Shown here: in pieces, positions 8,928 to 20,491 of the stretch | Position numbering within the stretch: position 1 is the stretch's first letter | How the letters are laid out: the number at the start of each line of letters is the position of its first letter | Assembly (NCBI GenBank): GCA_023653055.1 | Contig: JAMNXR010000003.1 | Coordinates: 1 to 64,000, forward strand | Origin: Burkholderiaceae bacterium | GTDB taxonomy: Bacteria; Pseudomonadota; Gammaproteobacteria; Burkholderiales; Burkholderiaceae_B | Length of the DNA: 64,000 nt | Direction of reading: 5' to 3' | The notes under the pieces: generated by a model | What the model was told of the DNA's origin: nothing | What the model saw: the letters and a program-made list of their open reading frames with translations, nothing else | The model's database searches: none | Program-made: the position numbers and the translations under genes

Positions 8928-10796
8928 TCAGTCCTTGGGTTTCCAGACCGTTCCAATCGAGATCGACTGGAGTTTTTTCTTGTTTCCGTACCAGAGGTTG
9001 GCAAGCGCGCGTACGCCCACTACCGCCGAGAACATGGAGGTAAGAATGCCCAGGCAATGCACTACAGCAAAGCCTCGTACTGCACCAGAGCCAAACACTA
9101 ACAGTGCAACACCGACAATGAGTGTCGTCAGGTTGGAGTCGAGAATCGTGCCCCAAGCTCGATCAAAGCCTAGATTAATAGCGTTTTGAGGCGATTCTCC
9201 GTTGCGGAGTTCTTCTCGTATTCGCTCATTAATCAGCACGTTGGCGTCAATCGCCATACCAAGCGTCAGCGCAATCGCGGCGATACCCGGCAAGGTGAGC
9301 GTCGCCTGCAGCATTGAGAGCAGGGCGAGCAGCAACAAGACGTTGAGCGCCAAACCGATGGAAGAGAAGGCGCCAAACAAGTGGTAATAAATCACCATAA
9401 AAATGGCGATGCCGATAAAGCCGTATAGCGTCGAGTTAAAGCCTTTTTCGATATTTTCAGCACCCAGGCTCGGTCCGATCGTACGTTCTTCGATAATTTC
9501 CATTGGCGCAGCGAGTGAGCCCGCACGCAACAACAGTGCGGTATCTGCAGCCTCTTCGGCGCTCATGCTGCCGGAGATCTGAACTTGACCGCCTGGAATC
9601 TCCCCACGAATGACGGGCGCAGTGACAACCTCGCCACGGCCTTTTTCAAACAGCAAAATTGCCATGCGCTTATTGACGTTATCGCGTGTGACATCGCGAA
9701 AGATTCGCGCGCCTTTGGAGTCGAGTGTGAGGTGCACAGCAGGCTGCTGGTTTTGACTGTCGCGGCCTGCTTGCGCATCCTGCAGGTTTTCGCCGGTCAA
9801 GACGACTTGGCGACGCACCAAGATGGGACGGCCGTCCCGGTCTTGATAGCGCTCAAGACCAAACGGTACAGTGCCTGCGGCCAGCGCGCTCGTTGCGGCA
9901 GGCGAGTCATCCACCATCCGGATTTCAAGCGTTGCGGTACGTCCGAGAATATCTTTTGCTTTGGCAACGTCCTGAACGCCGGGCAACTGCACGACGATGC
10001 GGTCTGCGCCTTGTTGTTGAATGATGGGCTCCGCGACACCGAGTTCATTAATGCGGTTATTGAGCGTGGTGATATTTTGTTTGACCGCGTTGGTTTGGAC
10101 CGCCGTGATCGCAGCTGGACTCAAACGACCGACAATTTGGAAGCGTCCTCCCTCAGTTCGTTCGATCATTTGCAAGTCAGGGTTGCGTGTGCGAATGGCT
10201 GAGATGGCGCGATCGCGCAATGCGTCGCTGCTAAAGGACAGTACAACGGACATACCGTCACGCTCGATGCCCGCAGATTCAATGCGTTGATCGCGCAACG
10301 CGACACGCAGGTCGGTGATCAGCGCGTCGTAGCGAGCAGTCAATGCACCTTGCATATCAACTTGTAAAAGAAAGTGCACGCCACCGCGCAGATCGAGTCC
10401 CAAATACATGGGGTGAGCACCAATCGCGCTCAGCCATCCAGGTGAGGCCGGCAATAGATTGAGTGCTACGGTATATGACGGTTCGGCGGGGTTGGGATTG
10501 AGTGCTTTCTCAATCAGGTCACGTGCTTTGAGCTGGACATCTGTGCTGGGAAAGCGCACGCGCACGGTTCCGACAGTGCCATTGAGCTCAAAGGCGGCGC
10601 CCGTATTGGGGATACCCGCTTGCTGCAGAATATTTTGTACACGATCCAGCGTTGCGGGATCAATCTTTAAGGTTGCCTTGGCACTCGACACCTGCACGGC
10701 AGGAGATTCGCCGTAAAGGTTGGGCAAGGTATAGAGCAGGCCGATCACAACCGCGATCAGCACCGTCAGGTATTTCCAAAGGGGGTAGCGGTTCAT
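8928..10796 (-). CDS. secD: Protein translocase subunit SecD
   Basis: Large SecDF subunit, 622 residues. An N-terminal membrane helix (about 9-26) is followed by a periplasmic region with the signature L-G-L-D-L-R-G-G-V-H-F-L near residue 133, and by a C-terminal membrane domain with L-G-M-A-I-D-A-N-V-L-I-N-E-R-I-R-E-E, which holds the Asp expected in proton movement. It sits between yajC (66-nt gap) and secF, the classic order. Confidence 0.97.
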   Translation of the reverse strand: MNRYPLWKYLTVLIAVVIGLLYTLPNLYGESPAVQVSSAKATLKIDPATLDRVQNILQQAGIPNTGAAFELNGTVGTVRVRFPSTDVQLKARDLIEKALNPNPAEPSYTVALNLLPASPGWLSAIGAHPMYLGLDLRGGVHFLLQVDMQGALTARYDALITDLRVALRDQRIESAGIERDGMSVVLSFSSDALRDRAISAIRTRNPDLQMIERTEGGRFQIVGRLSPAAITAVQTNAVKQNITTLNNRINELGVAEPIIQQQGADRIVVQLPGVQDVAKAKDILGRTATLEIRMVDDSPAATSALAAGTVPFGLERYQDRDGRPILVRRQVVLTGENLQDAQAGRDSQNQQPAVHLTLDSKGARIFRDVTRDNVNKRMAILLFEKGRGEVVTAPVIRGEIPGGQVQISGSMSAEEAADTALLLRAGSLAAPMEIIEERTIGPSLGAENIEKGFNSTLYGFIGIAIFMVIYYHLFGAFSSIGLALNVLLLLALLSMLQATLTLPGIAAIALTLGMAIDANVLINERIREELRNGESPQNAINLGFDRAWGTILDSNLTTLIVGVALLVFGSGAVRGFAVVHCLGILTSMFSAVVGVRALANLWYGNKKKLQSISIGTVWKPKD

Positions 10797-10862
10797 TGCC
10801 GACGGGGATCAAAAAGGGATTGCGCCCCGCGCAACGCGCGACGGGGCGATACTCAGGCTGAA

Positions 10863-11204
10863 TTACAGCGCTTTGATGGTGCCTTTTGGCAGGACAGCGG
10901 AGACCGATGCTTTTTGCATAAGGATTTCTACTGGCTTTTCAGCTAATTCGGCCACTTCGATTGTGACGTAGTTGTCGGTAACCTTTGTGACTTTACCCAG
11001 CAAACCGCCGGCACTAATGACTTCGTCACCCTTAGCCAAAGCGGCTAAAAGTGCTTTGTGTTCTTTTTGACGCTTCATCTGTGGACGAATCATCAGGAAA
11101 TACAGTACGACAAACATCAGGAGAATGGGAGCCATTCCCATGAGTGAGCTTGCTGTATCAGCAGCCTGTGCCAGCACGAGGCCGGATATTGCTTGAGCAG
11201 ACAT
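10863..11204 (-). CDS. yajC: Preprotein translocase accessory subunit YajC
   Basis: Small SecDF-associated inner-membrane protein, 113 residues: a short periplasmic N-terminus, one membrane helix (about 24-42, M-A-P-I-L-L-M-F-V-V-L-Y-F-L-M-I-R-P-Q) and a cytosolic YajC domain with G-D-E-V-I-S-A-G-G-L-L-G-K-V. The start at 11204 has an excellent AAGGAGACC Shine-Dalgarno 4-5 nt upstream; the longer frame to 11285 is ignored. It lies between tgt (32-nt gap) and secD. Confidence 0.96.
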   Translation of the reverse strand: MSAQAISGLVLAQAADTASSLMGMAPILLMFVVLYFLMIRPQMKRQKEHKALLAALAKGDEVISAGGLLGKVTKVTDNYVTIEVAELAEKPVEILMQKASVSAVLPKGTIKAL

Positions 11205-11236
11205 TAAGGTCTCCTTTGGAAAAAGTAAGGTGTTGG

Positions 11237-13449
<2,213 letters not shown>

Positions 13450-13557
13450 AGGATCACCAGACCAAAAAGAGACTAAACAAGCAAGACCGCGCATTTTAAG
13501 CCTGTCTGCGTCCTTTTTTTGTATGCTGTCGACTTAACCCCTTAATTAGGTGATGGC

Positions 13558-15024
13558 ATGATGCGTGGTCTGCAGCAAATGTGGAAAGTACTCGGCAAAT
13601 ATGGTTTGTTGATGATCTGTGTCGCAACGGGCTTTGGCTTGACCCCCTCAGTTGTAGGCGCGCAAGCTCAGGTACCGATGCCGCCGGAGCTTGCGCGTGC
13701 TTGGGCGCAGACAAAACTGCCAGAGTCATCGCTTTCTTTGGTCGTCCAAGAAATTGGTGGGCCGCGTCTCATGGCGGTATCACCAGAAACACCACGTAAC
13801 CCGGCCTCCGTGATGAAGCTGGTCACCACCTATGCCGCTTTATCGCGCCTGGGACCCAATTACGTATGGCACACCAACTTTATGTTGGATGCGGCTTCTA
13901 AAGTGAATGATAAAGGCGTGTTGAATGGCCCCTTGTATTTGCGTGCGGGCGGCGATCCTGTCTTGATGCTGCCGGACGTCTGGCGCTTGATGCGTGATTT
14001 ACGCTTGCGTGGCATCAAGGAAATTTCTGACATCGTGATTGATCGCTCTATTTTTGGTGATGTCACGATTGACCCCTCGACGTTTGATGGCGCGGCGGAT
14101 CGACCCTATAACGCGAGCCCGGATGCCTTTATGGTGGGCTTTGGTGCGATGCGTCTGGTTTTTTCGCCAGATCCCGCGACCAAGACTTGGAAATATTTTG
14201 TCGATCCTCCACTGCCAGGTGTCGAGCTTGAGGCGAATGTCGCTTGGGTGGACGGCCAGTGTCCTGGTTCGCCTTCTGTAACAACGGATACCACCATCTC
14301 CGGTGACAAGGTCCGTATTCGTGTGACAGGCCGCGGCGCAGGTTCTTGTGGAGAGTTTGATGTATTCCGTTTGGCTTTATCGCAGCAAGAGTTTGGTGCG
14401 CGCGTTCTGCAAGAGATTTGGCGCGAAGTGGGTGGCACGATGACCGGAAAAGTCCGGACAGGTTCGATTCCCGCGAGTGCAGTGGCGGTAGCTTCGCACC
14501 AGTCCCCTCCCTTATCTGAAGTGATACGACTGATTAATAAGCGTAGCAACAATGTCATGACCCGTGTACTGTTGTTAACACTGGGTGCAGAAGCCGGTCG
14601 TAAGCCTGCAACGGTCAACGGCAGTGTCCAAGTGGCACAAGAGGTGCTCGCTCGCCAAGGCCTGCCGATGACGGGGATGGTGTTAGATAATGGCTCTGGG
14701 CTGTCACGTAATGGTGTGGTGTCGGCCGAGAGTATGACGCAAATGTTGAATCGCGCGTGGACTTCACCCGTCATGCCTGAGTTTGTTTCCTCCCTCGCAA
14801 TTCTGGGGGTCGATGGCACTACGCGTTATCGTCTGCGTGATCCGGCGACAAAGTCTTTAGCGCATTTGAAAACAGGTGCACTGCGAGATGTGCGTTCTGT
14901 GGCAGGGTATGTGTGGTCGACAAGTGGTAAGCGTTATGTGGTCGTCAGTATGGTGAACCATGAGCGTGCACACGAAGCACGTTCTTTTGAAAACGCATTG
15001 ATTGCTTGGCTCACCGCCAAGTAA
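13558..15024 (+). CDS. dacB: D-alanyl-D-alanine carboxypeptidase/endopeptidase (PBP4 family)
   Basis: Periplasmic peptidoglycan hydrolase that trims or cleaves D-Ala cross-links. The 488-residue protein has a hydrophobic signal region (about 15-36) and the penicillin-binding triad of motifs: S84-V-M-K87, S330-N-N332 and K438-T-G440. A large insertion lies between the first two motifs, as usual for class C PBPs. It is transcribed divergently from queA across about 110 nt and is followed after 15 nt by an exported protein of unknown function. ATG 13558 and 13561 are both possible. Confidence 0.95.
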   Translation: MMRGLQQMWKVLGKYGLLMICVATGFGLTPSVVGAQAQVPMPPELARAWAQTKLPESSLSLVVQEIGGPRLMAVSPETPRNPASVMKLVTTYAALSRLGPNYVWHTNFMLDAASKVNDKGVLNGPLYLRAGGDPVLMLPDVWRLMRDLRLRGIKEISDIVIDRSIFGDVTIDPSTFDGAADRPYNASPDAFMVGFGAMRLVFSPDPATKTWKYFVDPPLPGVELEANVAWVDGQCPGSPSVTTDTTISGDKVRIRVTGRGAGSCGEFDVFRLALSQQEFGARVLQEIWREVGGTMTGKVRTGSIPASAVAVASHQSPPLSEVIRLINKRSNNVMTRVLLLTLGAEAGRKPATVNGSVQVAQEVLARQGLPMTGMVLDNGSGLSRNGVVSAESMTQMLNRAWTSPVMPEFVSSLAILGVDGTTRYRLRDPATKSLAHLKTGALRDVRSVAGYVWSTSGKRYVVVSMVNHERAHEARSFENALIAWLTAK

Positions 15025-15039
15025 TCGGGAGAGGTCACC

Positions 15040-15753
15040 ATGAAGTTGAAATATCTATGGCTCGTTACAGCCCTGTTGGGCTTACCGTTCACCGCCAATG
15101 CTGAAGTGTGTCAGGCCAAATTTTTTCACAATGGTGGCGAGATTGAAGTTGTCGGCTCAGGCTTGATACAAGTCTCTGCCAAGCTCAATTTCAGTCAGGT
15201 TAAAAAAACGTCGACGCAACAATGTCAGGCTCTGGTCAAGGGCTATGCCAATTACGCGTTGCTCGGCATGCTGTCAGGCGTGACGGATGTGGATCACGTG
15301 ATGCGGGTCGATGGTGTAAAAACGAGCCTATCAAATCCCGGTGCTGTTAAAAAACCCGGGGATGCCGACATCGATGTGCAAATGCTGAGTTTGTTTGGCT
15401 ATGGCGAACCGATTCGCGCAGCGGGTCAGCGATTTCCCGCCCAATCTTTTCGCTTGGCGATTGGTGACCCTCGCCGAGGTCCGACAACGCCCGTGACGGT
15501 GCGTATGGGCGAGAAAACGGTGGGTGCCCAGCAGAGCATTGAGACGGCAGCAGGGCAGCAGTCCTGTTGGCCTGTGCGCTATTCGCGTGGCACGGACCCC
15601 ACGGTTGTCAGTGTCAAAGGCGCGGTCATTCCACTCCCCAACATTCAGTCACAGGTGACAGATTGGTTTTGTCCCAGTCTCAATCTTGTGATGAAGCAGG
15701 AGATCATGCAGTCTGGTCAGCGCTCTGTGATTGAAGTCAAAACGCTGCGCTGA
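15040..15753 (+). CDS. Exported protein of unknown function
   Basis: A 237-residue protein that I do not recognise. It has a clear Sec signal peptide with cleavage likely after A-N-A at residue 21, and four cysteines in the mature part (C24, C62, C176, C211), an even number that could form two disulfides. The middle is rich in Val/Gly/Asp with no membrane segment; it is probably a periplasmic beta-rich domain. A GGAGAGG Shine-Dalgarno precedes the start. It lies 15 nt after dacB and its stop overlaps the start of the permease gene (TGATG), so all three are likely one operon. Confidence 0.75.
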   Translation: MKLKYLWLVTALLGLPFTANAEVCQAKFFHNGGEIEVVGSGLIQVSAKLNFSQVKKTSTQQCQALVKGYANYALLGMLSGVTDVDHVMRVDGVKTSLSNPGAVKKPGDADIDVQMLSLFGYGEPIRAAGQRFPAQSFRLAIGDPRRGPTTPVTVRMGEKTVGAQQSIETAAGQQSCWPVRYSRGTDPTVVSVKGAVIPLPNIQSQVTDWFCPSLNLVMKQEIMQSGQRSVIEVKTLR

Positions 15754-16766
15754 TGCTCCTCAGACGGTCTCCCTTGAAAAATCACAAGGCTTTGTTGCTA
15801 ATTGGCGCAATGCTAATGCTGCTTGGCTGGGCGCTGATCGCGTTGCGAGCGGGTGCGGTAGACATGTCGTGGTCTGATTTTTTTGCGCTGCTCTTGGGGC
15901 GTGAGAACGTTGATCCGCTATTGCAAACGGTGTTGTTTGAGTTGCGACTGCCTCGCGTATTGTTTGCCATCATTGTGGGTGGCGCGTTGGCCCTAAGCGG
16001 TACCGTGATGCAGGCCTTGTTTCGCAATCCGCTCGCAGAGCCTACCTTAATCGGCATTTCAGCCGGCGCTTCGCTTGGCGCCGTGACCGCCCTCATGCTT
16101 GGCTTTGGGAGTGTGCTTGCCACCGGCTTTGCCGGTTTCGCTGGCGCGATCATTGCAACTTTTTCGGCCTATTTGATCGGACGTCGCGACCCGGGGGTTG
16201 CAGGTTTATTGCTTGCGGGGATTGCAATCAATGCGTTTGCGTTGAGTCTGGTGAGCGTCTTGATTACGTTTGCCTCGGATACGCAGTTTCGAAGCTTTTC
16301 TTTTTGGTCGCTGGGGAGTTTGACGCGTGCGAGCTGGCCGGGTTTAGTGTGGCTCTTGCCGTGGTCGGTCTTGATATCGCTGTGGTTGATTTCACGTTGG
16401 CGTGTGCTCAATGCGTTGTTACTGGGCGAGCGCGAAGCGCTGCATCTTGGCTTTGCGTTAAACCGTGTGCGCCGTGAACTCATCATTGCAATCTGTTTAT
16501 TGGTGGGGCCTTTGGTTGCCGTAACGGGAGGCATCGCGTTTATTGGTTTAGTGATGCCACATATCTTGAGGAGATGGCTGGGCGCGGATCACCGTTTGCT
16601 CCTGCCCATGTCTTGGCTCGGTGGTGCGATGGCGTTACTGTTGGCAGACGGGCTTGCGCGACTGGTGGTGATGCCCGCCGAACTGCCCGTCGGCGTGATC
16701 ACCAGTCTTGTGGGAGGACCATTTTTTCTTTGGCTCCTGCTGCGCGGGACACCTCGAAAGCTTTAA
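15753..16766 (+). CDS. FecCD-family ABC transporter permease (siderophore/cobalamin type), orphan
   Basis: A 337-residue polytopic membrane protein of the BtuC/FecCD family, with [19 protein letters not shown] near 68-86, [32 protein letters not shown] near 260, and a final [10 protein letters not shown]. These permeases move iron chelates or B12 with an ATPase and a periplasmic binding protein; neither gene is adjacent here. The upstream exported protein is not a recognisable FecB/BtuF. It is convergent with ubiD, overlapping 4 nt. Confidence 0.88.
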   Translation: MLLRRSPLKNHKALLLIGAMLMLLGWALIALRAGAVDMSWSDFFALLLGRENVDPLLQTVLFELRLPRVLFAIIVGGALALSGTVMQALFRNPLAEPTLIGISAGASLGAVTALMLGFGSVLATGFAGFAGAIIATFSAYLIGRRDPGVAGLLLAGIAINAFALSLVSVLITFASDTQFRSFSFWSLGSLTRASWPGLVWLLPWSVLISLWLISRWRVLNALLLGEREALHLGFALNRVRRELIIAICLLVGPLVAVTGGIAFIGLVMPHILRRWLGADHRLLLPMSWLGGAMALLLADGLARLVVMPAELPVGVITSLVGGPFFLWLLLRGTPRKL

Positions 16767-18307
16767 AGGCCGAGCGAGCCCCAGATCGCATCGACATGGG
16801 CTTTCGTGGCTGCATCCATTTGAATAGGCGTTCCCCATTCTCTTTGCGTTTCACCGGGCCATTTGTTGGTCGCATCCATACCCATTTTTCCGCCGAGTCC
16901 TGATACCGGCGAGGCAAAGTCCAGGTAATCGATGGGCGTGTTTTCCACGAGCAAGGTATCCCGGACAGGATCCATGCGTGTCGTCATCGCCCATACGACT
17001 TCTTTCCAGTCGCGTGGGTTGATGTCCTGATCGACCACCACGATGAACTTGGTGTACATGAATTGCCTGAGCAAGCTCCACAACCCAAACATTACACGCT
17101 TGGCATGGCCCGGGTATTGTTTTCTGATCGAGACGACCGCGAGTCGATAGCTACAGCCTTCGGGTGGTAAATAGAAATCGACGATCTCAGGAAGTTGTCG
17201 ACGCAAAATGGGGACAAATACTTCGTTAAGTGCCACGCCCAGCACCGCAGGTTCATCGGGGGGTTTGCCCGTGTAAGTGGAGTGATAAATTGGATTGCGC
17301 CGCATGGTGATGCGATCGACGGTAAAAACAGGAAACCAGTCTTGCTCGTTGTAGTAACCAGTGTGATCGCCGTAAGGTCCTTCCAAGGCTAATTCATAGT
17401 CGGAAGAAGGGGGCGGATTTACACCTTCAGGTACGACGGGTTTGATCGCGCGGGGGTCACTGCTAGGAAGTAGATGGCCTTCTAGGATGATCTCCGCGGT
17501 AGCGGGTACGGATAGGCCGCTACCGATCGCGGAGGTGACTTCTGTACGCCCACCTCTGAGCAGGCCTGCAAACTGATATTCGGAGAGAGAGTCAGGGACG
17601 GGTGTCACTGCGCCCAGGGTAGTGGCGGGATCCGCGCCAAGCGCTACGGCAATTGGAAATGGGGTGCCAGGATGAGCAAGCGCGTGGTCTCGAAAATCCA
17701 GGGCGCCGCCTCGGTGTGAGAGCCAACGCATAATGAGCTTATTTCGACCAACAACTTGTTGTCGATAAATGCCGAGATTTTGACGCTTGGCATTCGGTCC
17801 GCGGGTGATAACGAGTCCCCAGGTCAGTAGGGGAGCCACATCGCCCGGCCAGCACGTTTGAATCGGGAGCTTGGCCAAGTCAACATCGTTGCCTTCCCAA
17901 ACGATCTCCTGACAAGGCGCTCCACGAACGTTTTTTGGACTCATATCCCAAAGCGCAGCTTTGAGCATCGCGACTTTGGCCAGCGCATCTTTAAAACCTT
18001 TTGGGGCTTCGGGTTCGCGCAGGCTGGCTAATAGCTCTCCGATATCACGTAAGGCAGTAGTATCCGCGGCGCCCATGCCTTGGGCCACCCGGGTCGGGGT
18101 GCCAAACAAGTTTGTGAGCACTGGGATATCGCTTGTCTTGCCGAGATGCTGTGTATTTTGAAAAATCAGAGCGGGCCCTTCCGCTTTCAGCACACGATCT
18201 GAAATTTCAGTCATCTCTAACACGCTGGATACAGGGGCATCTATGCGTTTGACATCGTTGTTTTTTTCAAGTTGCGAGATGAAGTCTCTCAGGTCTTTGT
18301 ATTTCAA
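16763..18307 (-). CDS. ubiD: 4-hydroxy-3-polyprenylbenzoate decarboxylase
   Basis: Prenylated-FMN-dependent decarboxylase of ubiquinone biosynthesis. The 514-residue protein has the N-terminal [11 protein letters not shown], the cofactor region N-L-G-I-Y-R-Q-Q-V, and the [11 protein letters not shown] catalytic stretch; the C-terminal part holds [12 protein letters not shown]. Its partner flavin prenyltransferase UbiX is not in the window. It is followed upstream on the same strand by the aminotransferase gene (26-nt gap). Confidence 0.95.
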   Translation of the reverse strand: MKYKDLRDFISQLEKNNDVKRIDAPVSSVLEMTEISDRVLKAEGPALIFQNTQHLGKTSDIPVLTNLFGTPTRVAQGMGAADTTALRDIGELLASLREPEAPKGFKDALAKVAMLKAALWDMSPKNVRGAPCQEIVWEGNDVDLAKLPIQTCWPGDVAPLLTWGLVITRGPNAKRQNLGIYRQQVVGRNKLIMRWLSHRGGALDFRDHALAHPGTPFPIAVALGADPATTLGAVTPVPDSLSEYQFAGLLRGGRTEVTSAIGSGLSVPATAEIILEGHLLPSSDPRAIKPVVPEGVNPPPSSDYELALEGPYGDHTGYYNEQDWFPVFTVDRITMRRNPIYHSTYTGKPPDEPAVLGVALNEVFVPILRRQLPEIVDFYLPPEGCSYRLAVVSIRKQYPGHAKRVMFGLWSLLRQFMYTKFIVVVDQDINPRDWKEVVWAMTTRMDPVRDTLLVENTPIDYLDFASPVSGLGGKMGMDATNKWPGETQREWGTPIQMDAATKAHVDAIWGSLGL

Positions 18308-18333
18308 AATGTACGTCCTGGATGTGCTGACGG

Positions 18334-19491
18334 TTAACCGAGATAGGTTTTGATGCGGTGCATCGCTTCTTGCAGGCGTTCAAGGCTCGTAGTGTAGGCA
18401 AAGCGCATGGTGTGTGCAGCATGGGCCGGTCCAAAATCGAGTCCGGGGACGGCGGCTACGCGCGCACCGTGCAGAAGTGCTTGTGAAAAGGCACCACTGT
18501 CAGGTCCGTGTGCAGAGATATCCGCATACACATAAAAGGCGCCGTCGGGCTTGACCGGGACTGTAATGTCTAGGGCTTGCAAAGCTGGCACGATAAAGTC
18601 CCGACGTTTTCGGAACGCCTCGCGACGTTGTTCGTGCAGTGCGATTGTTTCTGATTCAAAGCACGCGAGTGCGCCATGCTGTGCCAGCGTGGGCGCACAG
18701 ATTGCGAGACTCGCAGCCATTTTTTCAATCGGTACCACAAGGTGGGGTGGCACGATCATCCAACCGAGTCGCCAGCCTGTCATATTGAAGTATTTTGAAA
18801 AACTGTTGAGGATGATGATGTCATCGTCGAGGCTGAGCGCAGATTGGCGATGACCGTCGTAAGAAAGGCTCAGATAGATTTCATCCATCATGACAAAGCC
18901 GTTGCGTGCACGCACTTCTTTAAAAATTTTAGAGAGCTCGGCTCTTTCAATAGACGTGCCAGTGGGGTTGCTCGGCGAGGCAATCAGCACCCCGCGTGTC
19001 TTGGGTCCCCAGTGTTGGGCAATATCTTGGGCTGAAAGTTGAAATCTCGAGGCGGCTGTGGTCGGGATGAGTTTGGTGATGCCGCCCGCGGCGCCAACAA
19101 AATTTCGGTTGGGCGGGTAGCAGGGGTCAGGCATCAGCACTTCGTCACCTGGATTGACCAGTGCCATGGCGGCGAGCAACAGTGCGCCGCTCGCGCCTGA
19201 AGTCACAATCACACGCTGCGGATCAACGGGGGCGCCGAGGTGCGTCGCGTAGAATCCAGCGATCGCTTCTCGCAGCTCAGGCAGTCCTGCCGGTGGGCAA
19301 TAACCACTTTTCCCGGCACGCGCCGCATGTTCCATTGCTGACACAACGGCCGGTGCTGCGGTAAAGTCAGGTTCTCCGACACCAAGGCTGATAATGTCGA
19401 TCCCTGCACGCGTTAGCGTCGAGGCTTCTTTTAAAAGCTCGACTGCGTGAAATGTGACTGTATCGTGTGTACGTGCTGCAAGTGCCGTCAT
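18334..19491 (-). CDS. PLP-dependent aminotransferase, class I/II
   Basis: A fold-type I aminotransferase of 385 residues. Seen are the N-terminal L-G-V-G-E-P-D-F, the cofactor-binding S-N-P-T-G-T, D-E-I-Y-L-S-L and the Schiff-base lysine within [16 protein letters not shown], with the substrate-carboxylate Arg near the C-terminus (M-R-F-A-Y). The substrate is not evident; aspartate or aromatic aminotransferase is possible. ATG 19491 has a well-placed AGAAAGG upstream, so it is preferred over ATG 19506. Confidence 0.9.
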   Translation of the reverse strand: MTALAARTHDTVTFHAVELLKEASTLTRAGIDIISLGVGEPDFTAAPAVVSAMEHAARAGKSGYCPPAGLPELREAIAGFYATHLGAPVDPQRVIVTSGASGALLLAAMALVNPGDEVLMPDPCYPPNRNFVGAAGGITKLIPTTAASRFQLSAQDIAQHWGPKTRGVLIASPSNPTGTSIERAELSKIFKEVRARNGFVMMDEIYLSLSYDGHRQSALSLDDDIIILNSFSKYFNMTGWRLGWMIVPPHLVVPIEKMAASLAICAPTLAQHGALACFESETIALHEQRREAFRKRRDFIVPALQALDITVPVKPDGAFYVYADISAHGPDSGAFSQALLHGARVAAVPGLDFGPAHAAHTMRFAYTTSLERLQEAMHRIKTYLG

Positions 19492-19523
19492 CGTGCCTTT
19501 CTCCATCTAGGAACAGAATTGTA

Positions 19524-20468
19524 GTGGTTACTCAACCGTCTCGAAGGGCTTTTCTGATTGGCCGCAGAACACCTGCGACGCCTTGGGGACAGTTTTGTGC
19601 CCGGCTTTCACGCGTTTGTGTCGGTCGCGTGCAATGGGATCAGGAGGCGCAGACGTCACAAGCGTGGCTTTATCCTGCGCGGGATATTGATGTCCAGCAT
19701 GCGCAGGCCTTATGCGGTCAGCTCGGTGTGCAGTTGATCCTTATGGACTCTGAAGCCTGTCCGGATCCAGAGCGTCCGATCCTGTGGGTGGATTCGCACG
19801 CAGAATGGGCCCATTCTGAACTGGAGGATCCCAGCGCACGGCTTTGGCGTGTTGAGGCGGGTGTGACGCTTGGGACGCTTTATCAAAAAGGCGTTGGGAT
19901 GTTTGCGGAGGATCCAGCACTCAGGGAGTCTAGCCTTACCATCGCCCAATGGTTTGCACGTCCCATTGCAGGCGACTTAAGCCAAAGCGGCATTGTTCAG
20001 GCTGAGGTGTTGCTGGCAGACGGTACGCTCGAAAGGTTGGGTCCCTTTGGCGCGAAGGGCAGTGCACCGCTCAAAAGTCTGTCGATGCAAAGAAATATCC
20101 CTCGGTTGTTTGAGCTTGCACAATCCCGAGATGCTGCGCTGTGTGCGCAACGCCAAGAGTGGCCCTCGCGTTATCGTTTGGATGCCCTGATGTCGCATGC
20201 GGGTGATTCGCCTAATTTGGCTTGGCTGTTTGCTGGACATGGTGGTAGTCTTGCTTGGCTGCAAACGATATGGATTCAAAAGTCTGAGCATACTTTGCCA
20301 ATTCAGCACGTTTCTGGTGAGCACGCTTCTTTAGACCAAGGGACGGAGGATGAGGTCAGGCACGTTTCGATCTTGCTTGATCAGTCGATCAAGCAGATCC
20401 TGGATCCCGCGGGGGTGTTTGGCAAGACTCCGCCTGCAAAAGGGCTAGAATCCCCTCAATTAAATTGA
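19524..20468 (+). CDS. Degenerate FAD-binding-like protein (GlcD/E-like), function unknown
   Basis: About 314 residues starting at GTG 19524, which follows a TAGGAAC Shine-Dalgarno; the frame is open back to 19467, inside the divergent aminotransferase. Residues around A-R-L-W-R-V-E-A-G-V-T-L-G-T-L-Y-Q-K resemble the PCMH-type FAD domain of glycolate oxidase-like proteins, but the classical FAD-pocket motifs are not obvious. The N-terminus holds S-R-R-A-F-L-I-G-R-R, similar to a twin-arginine motif but without a following hydrophobic stretch. It ends 23 nt before maeB. It may be a non-catalytic relative. Confidence 0.55.
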   Translation: MVTQPSRRAFLIGRRTPATPWGQFCARLSRVCVGRVQWDQEAQTSQAWLYPARDIDVQHAQALCGQLGVQLILMDSEACPDPERPILWVDSHAEWAHSELEDPSARLWRVEAGVTLGTLYQKGVGMFAEDPALRESSLTIAQWFARPIAGDLSQSGIVQAEVLLADGTLERLGPFGAKGSAPLKSLSMQRNIPRLFELAQSRDAALCAQRQEWPSRYRLDALMSHAGDSPNLAWLFAGHGGSLAWLQTIWIQKSEHTLPIQHVSGEHASLDQGTEDEVRHVSILLDQSIKQILDPAGVFGKTPPAKGLESPQLN

Positions 20469-20491
20469 TTTGTTAAAAGACAAAAACAGAT

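Noticed and set aside
9585-10202. Plus-strand frame of 205 codons opposite secD
   Set aside because: Antisense to a strongly conserved gene; no ribosome site and no family resemblance.
14106-14819. Long minus-strand frame (237 codons) inside dacB
   Set aside because: It lies wholly opposite the conserved dacB coding region, and its product is a Ser/Thr/Arg-rich shadow with no recognisable domain.
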